This document shows, piece after piece, positions 18,409 to 26,619 of a stretch of DNA of 54,776 nt. Within the stretch, counting starts at the first letter, position 1. Each line of letters begins with the position of its first letter. The position numbers and the translations under genes are program-made. Source of the DNA: JAKQHY01 sp034429475 (GTDB lineage Bacteria; Chloroflexota; Anaerolineae; B4-G1; SLSP01); the NCBI GenBank assembly GCA_034429475.1, contig DAOUGD010000045.1, positions 1-54,776 of the forward strand, read 5' to 3'. The notes below the pieces were generated by a model that saw only the letters and a program-made list of their open reading frames with translations, searched no databases and was not told the origin of the DNA.

Positions 18409-19524
18409 TTACTGGTTCACCTGCATCGGCATCACCAGGTAGAGGTACGGCATGGCGTCGCCGGTCAGGTACACGGCCTGATGCGCGTCGGCGGCGTAGT
18501 GCAGCGTCACCGTGTCGCCGGTGATGGCCTTCACGCCGTCGGCGCAGAACTGGGCGTTGACGAAGAACTCGTGTGCGGGGGCCGGGGCGGTCAGGGGCAA
18601 GGTCGTGGCCCCGTCGCCGATCCCCGCGCCTTCGGCGCGCACGCGGATGTCCGTCCCGGTCAGCGTCAGTTGCAGAATTTTGGCATTCTCGCGGGCGAAG
18701 ACCTCGGCGCATTTGATGGCTTTTTCCAACGCCGCGCGGTTGACGGTGGCGCTGTTGAGCGCCGCGTCGCGGGCGGCGGCGATGACCCGCTGGTAAGCGG
18801 GGTAGTTGCCGTCAATACGCCGCGCACACAGCACGGTCGTATCCCAGGCGAATTGCGCCTGGGCGCTGTTCCAGACCAGGGCGACTTCTTCCTGGTCGGT
18901 TTTGGGCAGCAGCTTCACCAGCTCTTTCAGACTGGCGGCGGGCAGGATGAGGGTCTGCGCCTCAGTCACGGGCGCCGACAGGGGGAGCTGGTATTCCGCC
19001 AGGCGGTAGCCATTGGCGGCGGCCAGGGTCAGGGTAGTGCCGTCGGCGCAGAAATACACGCCGGCGAGGATGTACTGGGCCGGATCCGTGCTGGCCGCCG
19101 GTAACACGGCGTTAAGCGCCGCGCGCAACTGGGCGCTGTCCAGGACGAGAGCGTCGCCGCCGACATCCGGCAGTGCGGGGTAATCCGCGCCGGGCCGACA
19201 CGCGAAGGTGGCCGTATCGCCGGCGACTTGCGCCGTGAGGCGCTGCGTCGTGGCGTCAAAGGCCAGCGTGACCGTCTCGCCGGCGGGCAACGTAGCCAGC
19301 CATTCGGCGCAGAGGGGCGGCACGACGATGTCCAACGGCATATCCATGTCGGGCGCGGTCGGCATCACGGTCAGGCTGATGGCCGTCTCCATATTGTTGC
19401 CGGTCAGTTGCAAGGCCAGATCGCCGCCATATTGCCAGCGCGCGCCGGTGAACAGCGTGCCGCGCAGGGGGGCCTGGACGGCGTGCAACGCCGTCGCCAA
19501 AGGTTCGACTAAGAAGGTTAACAT
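18409..19524 (-). CDS. dnaN: DNA polymerase III beta subunit (sliding clamp)
   Basis: A 371-residue beta clamp, matching the family's usual length. Conserved clamp segments are ANGYRLAEYQLPL, ILPAASLKELVKLLP, RRIDGNYPAYQRVI and the C-terminal YLTGDAMPYLYLVMPMQ. The clamp encircles DNA and tethers polymerases and repair proteins. Sequence is diverged from typical chromosomal DnaN, as expected for a replicon-encoded copy. The ATG at 19524 has AGGAG upstream. The methyltransferase gene starts 13 bases downstream, so both are in one operon. Confidence 0.92.
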   Translation of the reverse strand: MLTFLVEPLATALHAVQAPLRGTLFTGARWQYGGDLALQLTGNNMETAISLTVMPTAPDMDMPLDIVVPPLCAEWLATLPAGETVTLAFDATTQRLTAQVAGDTATFACRPGADYPALPDVGGDALVLDSAQLRAALNAVLPAASTDPAQYILAGVYFCADGTTLTLAAANGYRLAEYQLPLSAPVTEAQTLILPAASLKELVKLLPKTDQEEVALVWNSAQAQFAWDTTVLCARRIDGNYPAYQRVIAAARDAALNSATVNRAALEKAIKCAEVFARENAKILQLTLTGTDIRVRAEGAGIGDGATTLPLTAPAPAHEFFVNAQFCADGVKAITGDTVTLHYAADAHQAVYLTGDAMPYLYLVMPMQVNQ

Positions 19525-19560
19525 AGTAATTTTTCTCCTGTGTAGTTTCGTGGAATAGGG

Positions 19561-20193
19561 TTAGCCGCGCAGGTCATTCCAGGCCCAGCGGGCGATTAGT
19601 TTCTTGTGAGTCACGGTGACATACGCGGCGGGAGTTGCCCAAGCCGCGAAATGCCGGGCCACCTCTTCCAGGGTGGCCGGGGTGTAATCCATTATCAGAA
19701 TGCCGTGCGTATGACCGTCGGCCTCCACTGTGCGGAACGTCGCGCCGGTGAAGCCAGGTTCGTGGTAATGGGACAGCGTAAAGTTGAGTCGCCAGCGCCA
19801 GAGGTCGGGGTAGCAGTGCGGCGCAATGGCGATCTGATACATGGTGTAGACCCGTTCCAGCACTGCCTCCGGGCTGGGATCGCGTTGCGCCCAGCCGATG
19901 TGCGTGCTGCTGCCCAGGCCGTAGACCTGGGACTTACGGTGAGCGACGATGTGCCACACCACGGGATGGGCGTCGGCCCAGCGCAGGATGGCGGTATCCA
20001 GTTCGGCGGGATACCCGTGGCCTCCCGCCCGGATGTCCGGGCGGTGCGGACTATGGTAGAGTTTGCCTGGTTGCGCCGGCGGCGTAAGGGCGGTCAAGGT
20101 TACCGGCGGCGGCAGCAGTGTAATGGCCGGGTTGCGGCGGGTAATAGCCGGGGGCGGGGTGGGGACCGTGAAGTCAAAGGCGAGCTGTGGCAT
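19561..20193 (-). CDS. Unknown protein, 210 aa (paralogue of 20174-20749)
   Basis: I do not recognise the family. The protein is clearly homologous to the next gene upstream: WADAHPVVWHIV against WADAQPVVWDIV, WRWRLNFTLSHYHEPGF against WPWRLDFTLTHYRDPGF, and MDYTPATLEEVA against LDYTPATLAEVA. The start at 20193 (MPQLAFDF) is favoured; it overlaps the upstream gene by 20 bases. MPQLAFDF resembles a clamp-binding QLxLF-like peptide, notable because dnaN is next door, but this is speculation. Confidence 0.75.
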   Translation of the reverse strand: MPQLAFDFTVPTPPPAITRRNPAITLLPPPVTLTALTPPAQPGKLYHSPHRPDIRAGGHGYPAELDTAILRWADAHPVVWHIVAHRKSQVYGLGSSTHIGWAQRDPSPEAVLERVYTMYQIAIAPHCYPDLWRWRLNFTLSHYHEPGFTGATFRTVEADGHTHGILIMDYTPATLEEVARHFAAWATPAAYVTVTHKKLIARWAWNDLRG

Positions 20194-20749
20194 CGAGCGC
20201 CTCCAACTCATGGGTGCCGGCCACCCAGCGCCACCGGGCGAGGGCAGCGCCCTCAGTCCATTCCCAGAGCCACCCAGCCTCGGTTCCTACCAGTCCAAGC
20301 GCCACGACGTAGGGGCGATAATCCTGCGCCCACTGCCTGAACTGGGCGGCCACCTCGGCCAGCGTGGCCGGAGTGTAGTCCAGTTCCAAGCAGCAGCGGT
20401 AGGATTGCGGCTGATAGTCCCGGGTATAAAACCGCGCCGTAGCAAAGCCAGGGTCGCGGTAGTGGGTCAGGGTGAAATCCAGCCGCCAGGGCCAGAGCGG
20501 ATGCCCATACTTGGCGTGCGCCTCGCTATACACGGCGACGGCGCGCCTGAGTGCGCTGGTGCTGTCGCTCGTATGCCGGGCTATACCCAAATCGTGATGC
20601 AGTGCGCCGCCGCGTCCGAACACGGCGGATTGGGTCTGAGTCACGATGTCCCAGACCACGGGCTGAGCGTCGGCCCACTGCGCGGCGCGTTTCTCCAGGT
20701 CGGAGTAGGCGCGCACGGTGGGTAGCACGGTGCTGTGATAGATGTCCAT
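20174..20749 (-). CDS. Unknown protein, 191 aa (paralogue of 19561-20193)
   Basis: The paralogue of the downstream gene, lacking its proline-rich N-terminal extension. The conserved core is WADAQPVVWDIV, a basic/aromatic middle WPWRLDFTLTHYRDPGF and LDYTPATLAEVAAQF. The pair presumably arose by tandem duplication and then diverged. Function unknown. Confidence 0.75.
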   Translation of the reverse strand: MDIYHSTVLPTVRAYSDLEKRAAQWADAQPVVWDIVTQTQSAVFGRGGALHHDLGIARHTSDSTSALRRAVAVYSEAHAKYGHPLWPWRLDFTLTHYRDPGFATARFYTRDYQPQSYRCCLELDYTPATLAEVAAQFRQWAQDYRPYVVALGLVGTEAGWLWEWTEGAALARWRWVAGTHELEALDATARL

Positions 20750-20764
20750 AGTAGTTGCCTCGGT

Positions 20765-20950
20765 TTAGTAGTGGAACGCCGCCTCGTCGGGCTCGTTCCC
20801 GTCGTAGTCCGGCTCGGCGATCACGTACCCGTCAGCGTCGCGGATTTCCGCGCCGTAGTGGGTAGGGAGCACCTCACAGCCGGGGTATGCGGCGGCCAGG
20901 TCGGCCAGCCAGTCGTCGTAGGCTAATTCGCGGCTGAGTTGGGGGTTCAT
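20765..20950 (-). CDS. Small acidic protein, 61 aa
   Basis: A small acidic protein ending DGNEPDEAAFHY. It has an AGGAAATCCC ribosome binding site 3-10 bases before the ATG and sits in the same direction and spacing as its neighbours. No family is recognised. Confidence 0.55.
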   Translation of the reverse strand: MNPQLSRELAYDDWLADLAAAYPGCEVLPTHYGAEIRDADGYVIAEPDYDGNEPDEAAFHY

Positions 20951-20968
20951 TGGGATTTCCTTTCAGGT

Positions 20969-21367
20969 TTACGCAGCGGATGCGCCGTGCAATGCCGCGA
21001 GCCGTTCCAGGCGGGCGGCGGCGTAGCTGTGCAGCTCGTCCGACGTGGTGAATTGCCGCCACTGGCCGCGCCAGGTGTATTCGGGGTGGGGCGGGCGGCT
21101 CAGGGTTCGGCATTGCAGTTGATGTTGTTCCAGCGGGTCTTGGGCATCGCCTTGCCAGTCAGGGTCATTGGCGTATGAGGGGTGATACCACTCGCGGGCA
21201 ATGACCGTGACGTAAACATTGGTGATGCCGGCGTGAAACACGCGCACACGGGTGATGCCGCAGCGTTCCCAGCAGTTGGCAATCTCGGCCAACGCCTGGT
21301 AGATCGCTGCGGTGTCCGCATAGCCCGTGTATACGTTGAAGTGTTGGGTTGCAGGTTGGATAGACAT
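20969..21367 (-). CDS. Unknown protein, 132 aa
   Basis: A soluble alpha/beta-looking protein with two clear beta stretches (TRVRVFHAGITNVYVTVI) after an N-terminal helix. AAGGAT precedes the ATG at 21367. No motif is recognised. Confidence 0.65.
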   Translation of the reverse strand: MSIQPATQHFNVYTGYADTAAIYQALAEIANCWERCGITRVRVFHAGITNVYVTVIAREWYHPSYANDPDWQGDAQDPLEQHQLQCRTLSRPPHPEYTWRGQWRQFTTSDELHSYAAARLERLAALHGASAA

Positions 21368-21394
21368 CCGTTGATCCTTTTTGAGGTTGCTGGG

Positions 21395-21458
21395 CTGCCA
21401 CCACTCACCCCCTGGGCAAAGAAGACTTTGCCATTTGACTGGCGGTGAATGGTGGCAG
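21395..21458 (-). promoter_or_regulatory. Leader hairpin between 21464 and 21367
   Basis: CTGCCACCATTCACC pairs with GGTGAGTGGTGGCAG on the minus strand, enclosing a second perfect stem GGCAAAG/CTTTGCC. It begins only six bases after the stop of the upstream gene and lies about 28 bases from the next start. Confidence 0.6.
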
Positions 21459-21463
21459 TAGGC

Positions 21464-21934
21464 TTAACGCGGCCCGTGACGCCGGTAATACTCCGGCGCG
21501 GCCAGGGCGAGCTGGTGCAGCTTTTCCGCCGTCATTTCGTCCGCGTTCCAGTCCACCAAAAACACATCGGCGTTCTGGTACGCGGCCAGGGCGCAGAGCT
21601 GCACGCGGCCGGCGCTGGTGATGAGCAGGCTGAAGCAGGCCGGAAAACCGGGGCCGGTCAACTGATAGCGGATTTCCGGCGGGTTCTCGGTCAGGGTGCG
21701 GGGCAGCAACACGGTTTGCACCCGGGCGATATGTTCCCGGTCAGCGCGCAGCGCGGCGAGGGTGTCGCGCAGCAGCGCGCCGTAGGGTACGTCGGTCGGT
21801 GCGCCGGTTTCCCGGAGCAGGGTACGCGGCACGTTGACCGCACCGGCCGGCGTTTGCACCGTGGCGATGTCGCCGGCGATAGTCACCGGCGTACAGGCCA
21901 CAGGCCGGGTAGCGGTAGCGACGAAGTAGGACAT
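21464..21934 (-). CDS. Unknown protein, 156 aa
   Basis: The start at 21934 has AGGAGAAAGCCT in front of it; the nine codons further upstream are not needed. The protein looks soluble, with an N-terminal beta-rich stretch (TIAGDIATVQTPAGAVNVPRT in two overlapping strands) and a C-terminal helical end. No family is recognised. Confidence 0.65.
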   Translation of the reverse strand: MSYFVATATRPVACTPVTIAGDIATVQTPAGAVNVPRTLLRETGAPTDVPYGALLRDTLAALRADREHIARVQTVLLPRTLTENPPEIRYQLTGPGFPACFSLLITSAGRVQLCALAAYQNADVFLVDWNADEMTAEKLHQLALAAPEYYRRHGPR

Positions 21935-21957
21935 AGGCTTTCTCCTGTAAACTAAAC

Positions 21958-22626
21958 TCACACCGGCGTAGCAGTGTAAACTACCGCGTCATCGCCGATG
22001 TGCTGGGCGAGGCGCGTTTCCATGTCGGCAACGCTGAATTGGCCGCCAGCGCGATACACGTAGTAGCGGCGGCCCGCTTGTTGGGCGTGATGCTCGGCCC
22101 AGGTGATAGCAATGGCTTTCTGCGACCAATGCTGTTCCGGCGCGTGCCGGGTTTGGCGGCCGGTCGTCGGCGCTTTATGCGCCGGCGGTGCGATGAGCAC
22201 TAACTGTTTGCTCGGCGCGGGATTGTAGATACTCGGATGCGCCGCGATTTCGGCGGCGACCGGCGCGCCCAGATGCGTCAGCGCGAGCTGCGCCGTGTAG
22301 GCGTAGTTGTGGCGCATGTCGGTGAACACCGCGCCGATCAACGCTTCAAACAGTTGACTGCCGGTGTTGGTCGTCAGCGTCAAATCCAGGGCCCAGCCCT
22401 GGATGATCTCGGCCTGTACCTGGCGCGAACACACGGCGGCGCGCAGTTGGGAGAGTTGCGCCGTGGTGTACTCGGCCAGGTACCGCTCGTACAGCGCGGT
22501 TGGCAGCAGCGCGTCACCCAGGAGCGCCAGCTTCAGGCTGCCCTGGGTGCTAAGCGCCAAAGCGCAGTTGAGGAGCGCCGAGTTGCGGAACTGATGTTGG
22601 AGTTTTTCTTCGAGAGGTTGGTACAT
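21958..22626 (-). CDS. RNase III-like protein
   Basis: The 222-residue protein has an N-terminal region like the RNase III catalytic domain: LLGDALLPTALYERY (LGD at 36-38) and LFEALIGAVFTD (93-103), matching the two acidic signature blocks of RNase III and Mini-III. The first acidic residue of the usual ExxxLGD block is replaced, and the segment before FEALIGA lacks the usual LAD. The Asp of LGD and the Glu of FEALIGA are kept. No double-stranded RNA-binding domain is obvious in the C-terminal half. It could cut hairpin RNA, or be a degenerate binding protein. The start follows AAGGAAAGCC. Its 5' end overlaps the SWIM gene by 77 bases. Confidence 0.72.
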   Translation of the reverse strand: MYQPLEEKLQHQFRNSALLNCALALSTQGSLKLALLGDALLPTALYERYLAEYTTAQLSQLRAAVCSRQVQAEIIQGWALDLTLTTNTGSQLFEALIGAVFTDMRHNYAYTAQLALTHLGAPVAAEIAAHPSIYNPAPSKQLVLIAPPAHKAPTTGRQTRHAPEQHWSQKAIAITWAEHHAQQAGRRYYVYRAGGQFSVADMETRLAQHIGDDAVVYTATPV

Positions 22627-23248
22627 TGGCTTTCCTTGTAGTAGGTGGTGAACTGACCGGCGGCGCGGGCGGCGGCGGTGGCGCGGGCTGGCGGGCGGCG
22701 ATGAGCCGGGCCGGCCAATCGGGCGGCACCTGGTACAGCGCGACGTGGCTTTCCGGCAAGGGCGGGGCGCAACGCACACACGCCCAGTCGTCTAGCGCGC
22801 GCGGCTGGGGCCGTCCGGCGGCGTCGGTCAGGGTGGTAAGGGGGTGAGTATGGAAAATACGCCCATAGCACAAGCCACACGGCTGCACCGGCGTCACACT
22901 CGCAGGCGCGAGGGCGACGTGGGTGTAGGTGTAGTTGCCGGTGCTGTGGGTCAGTAGCACCGCGCCGAGCGGGGGTAGTTGGGGTTGTGGATACTGCGGG
23001 AGCTGGTTTAGGTATCGTTGGAGTTCATCCGGCCATTCGGCCAGGATCACCAGCAGGATATGCGGACAGATAGTGAGGGCACTATCCTTCCAGCAGGAGC
23101 AACGGCCCCACCCGGCCGCGAAATGCACGGTATAGTGCGGGCCGTAAAGGCTGACCGGGCGCACTTCATAGCGCCCGTCGTTGAAGTGATTGACAGTGTA
23201 ATGCGCGGCGTCGCGCAGGGCGACGCTCAACGCATCTTGAGGAGTCAT
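22550..23248 (-). CDS. SWIM zinc-finger protein
   Basis: The 232-residue protein has a SWIM-type zinc finger: WGRCSCWKDSALTICPHI with C50, C52, C61 and H63 (CxC...CxH). A second cysteine pair (CGLC and CVRC) and a proline-rich tail follow. SWIM domains bind DNA or proteins and often occur in recombination or plasmid proteins. The ATG at 23248 lies after GGAGGTACTCT. Its last 77 bases overlap the RNase III-like gene in another frame, so the exact C-terminus is less certain. Confidence 0.75.
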   Translation of the reverse strand: MTPQDALSVALRDAAHYTVNHFNDGRYEVRPVSLYGPHYTVHFAAGWGRCSCWKDSALTICPHILLVILAEWPDELQRYLNQLPQYPQPQLPPLGAVLLTHSTGNYTYTHVALAPASVTPVQPCGLCYGRIFHTHPLTTLTDAAGRPQPRALDDWACVRCAPPLPESHVALYQVPPDWPARLIAARQPAPPPPPAPPVSSPPTTRKANVPTSRRKTPTSVPQLGAPQLRFGA

Positions 23249-23267
23249 AGAGTACCTCCGAGGATTA

Positions 23268-23327
23268 AGCCAGAGGCATGACGCGGCAAAGTTCCCTGGG
23301 GAGGGCCGCGTCACATACCTCCGGCAG
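23268..23327 (-). promoter_or_regulatory. Leader hairpin before the SWIM gene
   Basis: On the minus strand TGACGCGG pairs with CCGCGTCA inside an outer CCGGAGGTA/TGCCTCTGG stem, with a small CCTCCCC/GGGA element at the tip. It starts about 20 bases before the SWIM start codon and is the first structure after the block terminator at 23393. Confidence 0.6.
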
Positions 23328-23392
23328 GGATGAGCGAGCTATATATGCACCGCAGCGCCGTAAGCGCAGATCGAGAGGAAAAAAGAGGGAAA

Positions 23393-23462
23393 CCGGGTGA
23401 GCGGCTGTAACCGCTCACCCGGCTTAAAACGTTGGCCGTAGCCAAAAAGTGGGCCGTAGCCC
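23393..23462 (-). terminator. Two UNCG hairpins plus terminator
   Basis: Reading the minus strand from the stop at 23472: GGGC(UACG)GCCC (23451-23462), then UGGC(UACG)GCCA (23433-23444), then a 12-bp perfect hairpin CCGGGTGAGCGG (23393-23404 with 23411-23422) followed by UUUCCCUCUUUUUU. The two tetraloop stems differ by a compensated base pair (G-C to U-A). Confidence 0.82.
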
Positions 23463-23471
23463 GTGCTGCGC

Positions 23472-25013
23472 TTAACCCTGGTGGGCTTCCCACTGGTTAA
23501 GCTCGTTGGTGAGTAACTCTGTAAGTGCCGCTTCCCGGCCGGCGGCCAGGTCGCGGGCTTTGTCTGCCAGAAAGCGGGCGGCAGTGGCGGCGTCCCAGTC
23601 GGGGCGCAGCGCCAACACCGTCATTACGTCGAAGTCCGCAGGGATAAGAGGAACGTCATTCACCGCGTTTATCACGGCGGCGGAAGTTTCGGGGTTGACC
23701 GGAGCGTTACCGGGCAACTGCCCCAATTGCCAGGCGGCATACAATGCCGCTTGCAGCAGCGCCGCGTGCTCCGGGAACGGTTCAATATCCCCACGATCCA
23801 GCAACGTTTTGAGACTGGATATGATCCACCTCCGCCACTTAGTAGCGGTAGCGGGCAGTTCTCCCCCCCAAAGCTGGGCGATACGGGCCGCGAGTTCTGG
23901 TGGGATTAGCGTAACGACGGCCGGCGCGGCTTTGCCGTCCCCCTCGGCATACGCGGCTGGTTGTCGGGCGTAGTCCAGGGGGAAGGCCCAGGCTTCGCGG
24001 TCGCCAGAATCAGACTCGGCGCTATAGACCAGGCAATGATCCCAGGGGCCGCTCCGTTTTTCGGTGTCATTATCCGTCCAGTCCACCAGCGCCAGTTGCG
24101 CCTCGGCAGCGGACAGATATTGCCAATCCGTGATCACGCCGCCGTCCAGAAAGATGACGACGTAATCCGAGGTGGATTCCGGAGTAGAGTCCGTCGCCGG
24201 CGGGTCATTGGTTGGCAGTTGTGCCAACACCGGCGCGAAGCGCGCCGCCAGCCGGGAACTGCCCTCCGCGCTTAACTGCTGGGCCTCGGCCACGGTGTAC
24301 ACGCGCACGGAGTCGGCATCGCTGCCACACTCCGGGCAGGCGTAGCCGCGTTCGTCACAGCACGGCGCGGTCATCGCCAGGCTCACCGTATCACACTGTT
24401 TGCACCAGAGGATCAGCGGGGGAACGGTGCGCTGGGCGCGAGCCATTGCCTGGGCGGGGTCAGTGAAGATGCTGGCGGCGGGCCGGAAGGTGACGTTGGT
24501 TTCGGGAAAGATTTCGCCTTCCGCGATGGTCGCGGCGGTGACATCGGCGGTCACTACCACGGGCGGGTTGATATGCCGCCAGTCGCGCAAGGCGACATCG
24601 GCGGCATACTGCCACTCCCGCAGCGTCTCGGCGATTTCGTCGGCGTGCCGGGCGTTCTCCAGTCTGTCGCGGGTGTCGCCGGCCATCGCCAGTTGCAGGG
24701 TATAGATGCTGACGGTCTCGCCGGGCTGGATAGCGGTGGTCATTGGCTCGGAGCAGTTCGGGACGGGATCGCCGTCCACCGCGTCAATCTCCCAACGGAC
24801 GTGCGGGTAGGCCGCTTGAAACTCGGCGAATGACAGCAGGCGTTGTGCGCTGTCAATCCCCTCGTCGCAAATCTGCCAGTCGGCGACGGCGAGGTAGTGC
24901 GTGCAGCGCAGGCCGGGACGGGGGAAGTAATGAGCTTCTACCACTGGCGTACCCGTGTGAGCCGCCAGCCAGTGAAGCAATTCGGCAGTCGTAGCGGGGT
25001 TAGGCAGATTCAT
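23472..25013 (-). CDS. Unknown protein with Zn ribbon, 513 aa
   Basis: A large soluble protein. A central cluster LWCKQCDTVSLAM then PCCDERGYACPECGSD gives up to seven cysteines for one zinc ribbon near residue 220. The N-terminal part contains a short degenerate helix-rich domain. No family is recognised. The start at 25013 is chosen because it follows GGAGGCCGGCA and overlaps the upstream stop by 14 bases. It is the last gene of its block, before the tetraloop/terminator module. Confidence 0.7.
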   Translation of the reverse strand: MNLPNPATTAELLHWLAAHTGTPVVEAHYFPRPGLRCTHYLAVADWQICDEGIDSAQRLLSFAEFQAAYPHVRWEIDAVDGDPVPNCSEPMTTAIQPGETVSIYTLQLAMAGDTRDRLENARHADEIAETLREWQYAADVALRDWRHINPPVVVTADVTAATIAEGEIFPETNVTFRPAASIFTDPAQAMARAQRTVPPLILWCKQCDTVSLAMTAPCCDERGYACPECGSDADSVRVYTVAEAQQLSAEGSSRLAARFAPVLAQLPTNDPPATDSTPESTSDYVVIFLDGGVITDWQYLSAAEAQLALVDWTDNDTEKRSGPWDHCLVYSAESDSGDREAWAFPLDYARQPAAYAEGDGKAAPAVVTLIPPELAARIAQLWGGELPATATKWRRWIISSLKTLLDRGDIEPFPEHAALLQAALYAAWQLGQLPGNAPVNPETSAAVINAVNDVPLIPADFDVMTVLALRPDWDAATAARFLADKARDLAAGREAALTELLTNELNQWEAHQG

Positions 25014-25836
25014 TGCCGGCCTCCGCATTGAGGAACACTGAGGTCAGCGCCGCCGGCAGTTCCTCCGAGCTAGACACAGGCGCGACGAACTGCCCGTAGG
25101 CCACGAACCACTGCATAAACAACTTGCCGGTCCGGGTGCTTTGCCGATTGTGCGTGGCGTGGCGCAAATCCTTACGGATCACGCCGACATCCGGCAGCCA
25201 GCGGCGCAGCAGCTCGATGACCAACGCGGTTACCCGAATGGGCTTACCCATATACAGGGCGCTGGCGAAGATGGCGGCGAGGTGCGGATCGCCCAACTCA
25301 TTGCTGCTGCGGAGCAGCTTGATGATCGCGCCCGCAGCCTTCTTTTCGTGCGCCGTCGGTGTCAGTTCCTCCTCGGTCGCCTCCGGGTAGGTGGGCATTG
25401 CAGCCAGCGTGGTGATCACCGTTTCGGCGATAGCCGCGCCGTCATACCGCTGCGCGGTCAACGAAATCTCGGCGTAGTGGATGCCCGCCAGGGTGAAGGC
25501 CATCTGCGCGGGATGGTGTTGATAGTACACCTCGCCGCGCAGTCCCTGATAGCGGAAGGTCACATGGCTATTCGCGGGGTTGGCTGCTACGTCCTCGTAG
25601 CCGGGTTCGGCGGCGAGGCGGGCGGCGATGGTGGCGGTAATCGTCCCCATTTCTTGTTGGGCGTAGTCCCGGATCGTGTGCCACAGGGGCGTATCCAGAT
25701 CGTGGATTTCCGCGATAATCTCGCGGAGGGTGGTGACTTCCCCCAAATCAAAGTCCAAGCCTTCTGGCGTGGTGGCGATCAGGTGGGGCAAGGCGACGGC
25801 CCCGGCGTCTTTGGTCATAGCGGTTAAACGAAACAT
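25000..25836 (-). CDS. Unknown protein, 278 aa (paralogue of 26620-27402)
   Basis: No known family. It is homologous to 26620-27402: both begin MxRhTxxTxDxxGAhxxPHLI, share a middle segment ending in SGAAVA/DGAAIA, a C-terminal hydrophobic block VTALVIELLRR/VPVLVLEILRQ, and end with a TSVFL motif. It has an ATG preceded by AGGAGAAAAAAAC. The paralogues flank a Zn-ribbon gene. Confidence 0.75.
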   Translation of the reverse strand: MFRLTAMTKDAGAVALPHLIATTPEGLDFDLGEVTTLREIIAEIHDLDTPLWHTIRDYAQQEMGTITATIAARLAAEPGYEDVAANPANSHVTFRYQGLRGEVYYQHHPAQMAFTLAGIHYAEISLTAQRYDGAAIAETVITTLAAMPTYPEATEEELTPTAHEKKAAGAIIKLLRSSNELGDPHLAAIFASALYMGKPIRVTALVIELLRRWLPDVGVIRKDLRHATHNRQSTRTGKLFMQWFVAYGQFVAPVSSSEELPAALTSVFLNAEAGNESA

Positions 25837-25879
25837 TGTTTTTTTCTCCTGGTAGTTTGACTGGATCAGGTTTTTAGTC

Positions 25880-25910
25880 TGCCCGCCGGTATCACCCGGC
25901 GGGCGGGTGA
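25880..25910 (-). terminator. GC hairpin in the intergenic gap before 25000-25836
   Basis: GCCCGCCGG pairs with CCGGCGGGC around a short loop, followed on the minus strand by CAGACUAAAAACC rather than a U-run. It may be an attenuator or leader structure rather than a classic terminator. Confidence 0.4.
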
Positions 25911-25920
25911 TGGGCGGGGC

Positions 25921-26607
25921 TTATTCCGTCTGGTCAGCGCGGCCCCAGAACTGCACCTGGTGGCCGCACTGGACACACTTGGCGACCACGGCGCCCATCC
26001 ACTGGCCGCCATCACTGTCGAAATCCACCAGCTCACCGCCGTCCCACTTCTCGGTCATCAGGAACACCTGTTTCCCAGTGACATCCCAAGCCTTGCCGCC
26101 ACATTCGGGGCAGGTATCCGGGTAGGTCGTGGGCCGGTCGGGCGCGGGGTCAGGGAAAGGGACGGCGACCAGCGTGTAGGCCGGCGCGTCGGTATCGGGA
26201 TCGCCTTTGCGCCAGGCGACGCATTCGAAGTTCCCGTACACCGGCTCGTAGTCGGTGGGGATGACGTGGTTGCCGGCGCGGACGGTGTAGCCCAGGTCAG
26301 TCAGGCAGTTCGTCACCAGGGTTTCCCAGGTGCGCGCGCGCATAATTTCCATCAGCGCCGTGTCGCGGTCTGTCCAGGGCGTGTATCCGTCGGGCGATAG
26401 CCCGATGTCCACGTTCTCCGCCAGCCACATGAGTTGGCCCTGGGCGTTGACGCCTTGCAGGGACAGGGTGCAGCGGCGGAGTGGGCTGCCGCTCGTACCC
26501 ATGCGGCGCTGACTGAGTTGCAGCCGGACGGTGTTACCCGGCTCCACTTCCTGGCCGAAATGCGCCAGGGTCGTCACGTTGATGAGGTACAAGGTCAGGT
26601 CAGACAT
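25921..26607 (-). CDS. Zn-ribbon protein, 228 aa
   Basis: The C-terminal part has CPECGGKAWDVTG and AKCVQCGHQVQFW, a CxxC...CxxC zinc ribbon spaced by about 40 residues. The N-terminal 140 residues are beta-rich and not recognised. It lies between two paralogous genes in one block. Confidence 0.7.
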   Translation of the reverse strand: MSDLTLYLINVTTLAHFGQEVEPGNTVRLQLSQRRMGTSGSPLRRCTLSLQGVNAQGQLMWLAENVDIGLSPDGYTPWTDRDTALMEIMRARTWETLVTNCLTDLGYTVRAGNHVIPTDYEPVYGNFECVAWRKGDPDTDAPAYTLVAVPFPDPAPDRPTTYPDTCPECGGKAWDVTGKQVFLMTEKWDGGELVDFDSDGGQWMGAVVAKCVQCGHQVQFWGRADQTE

Positions 26608-26619
26608 TGGCTGTTCCTC

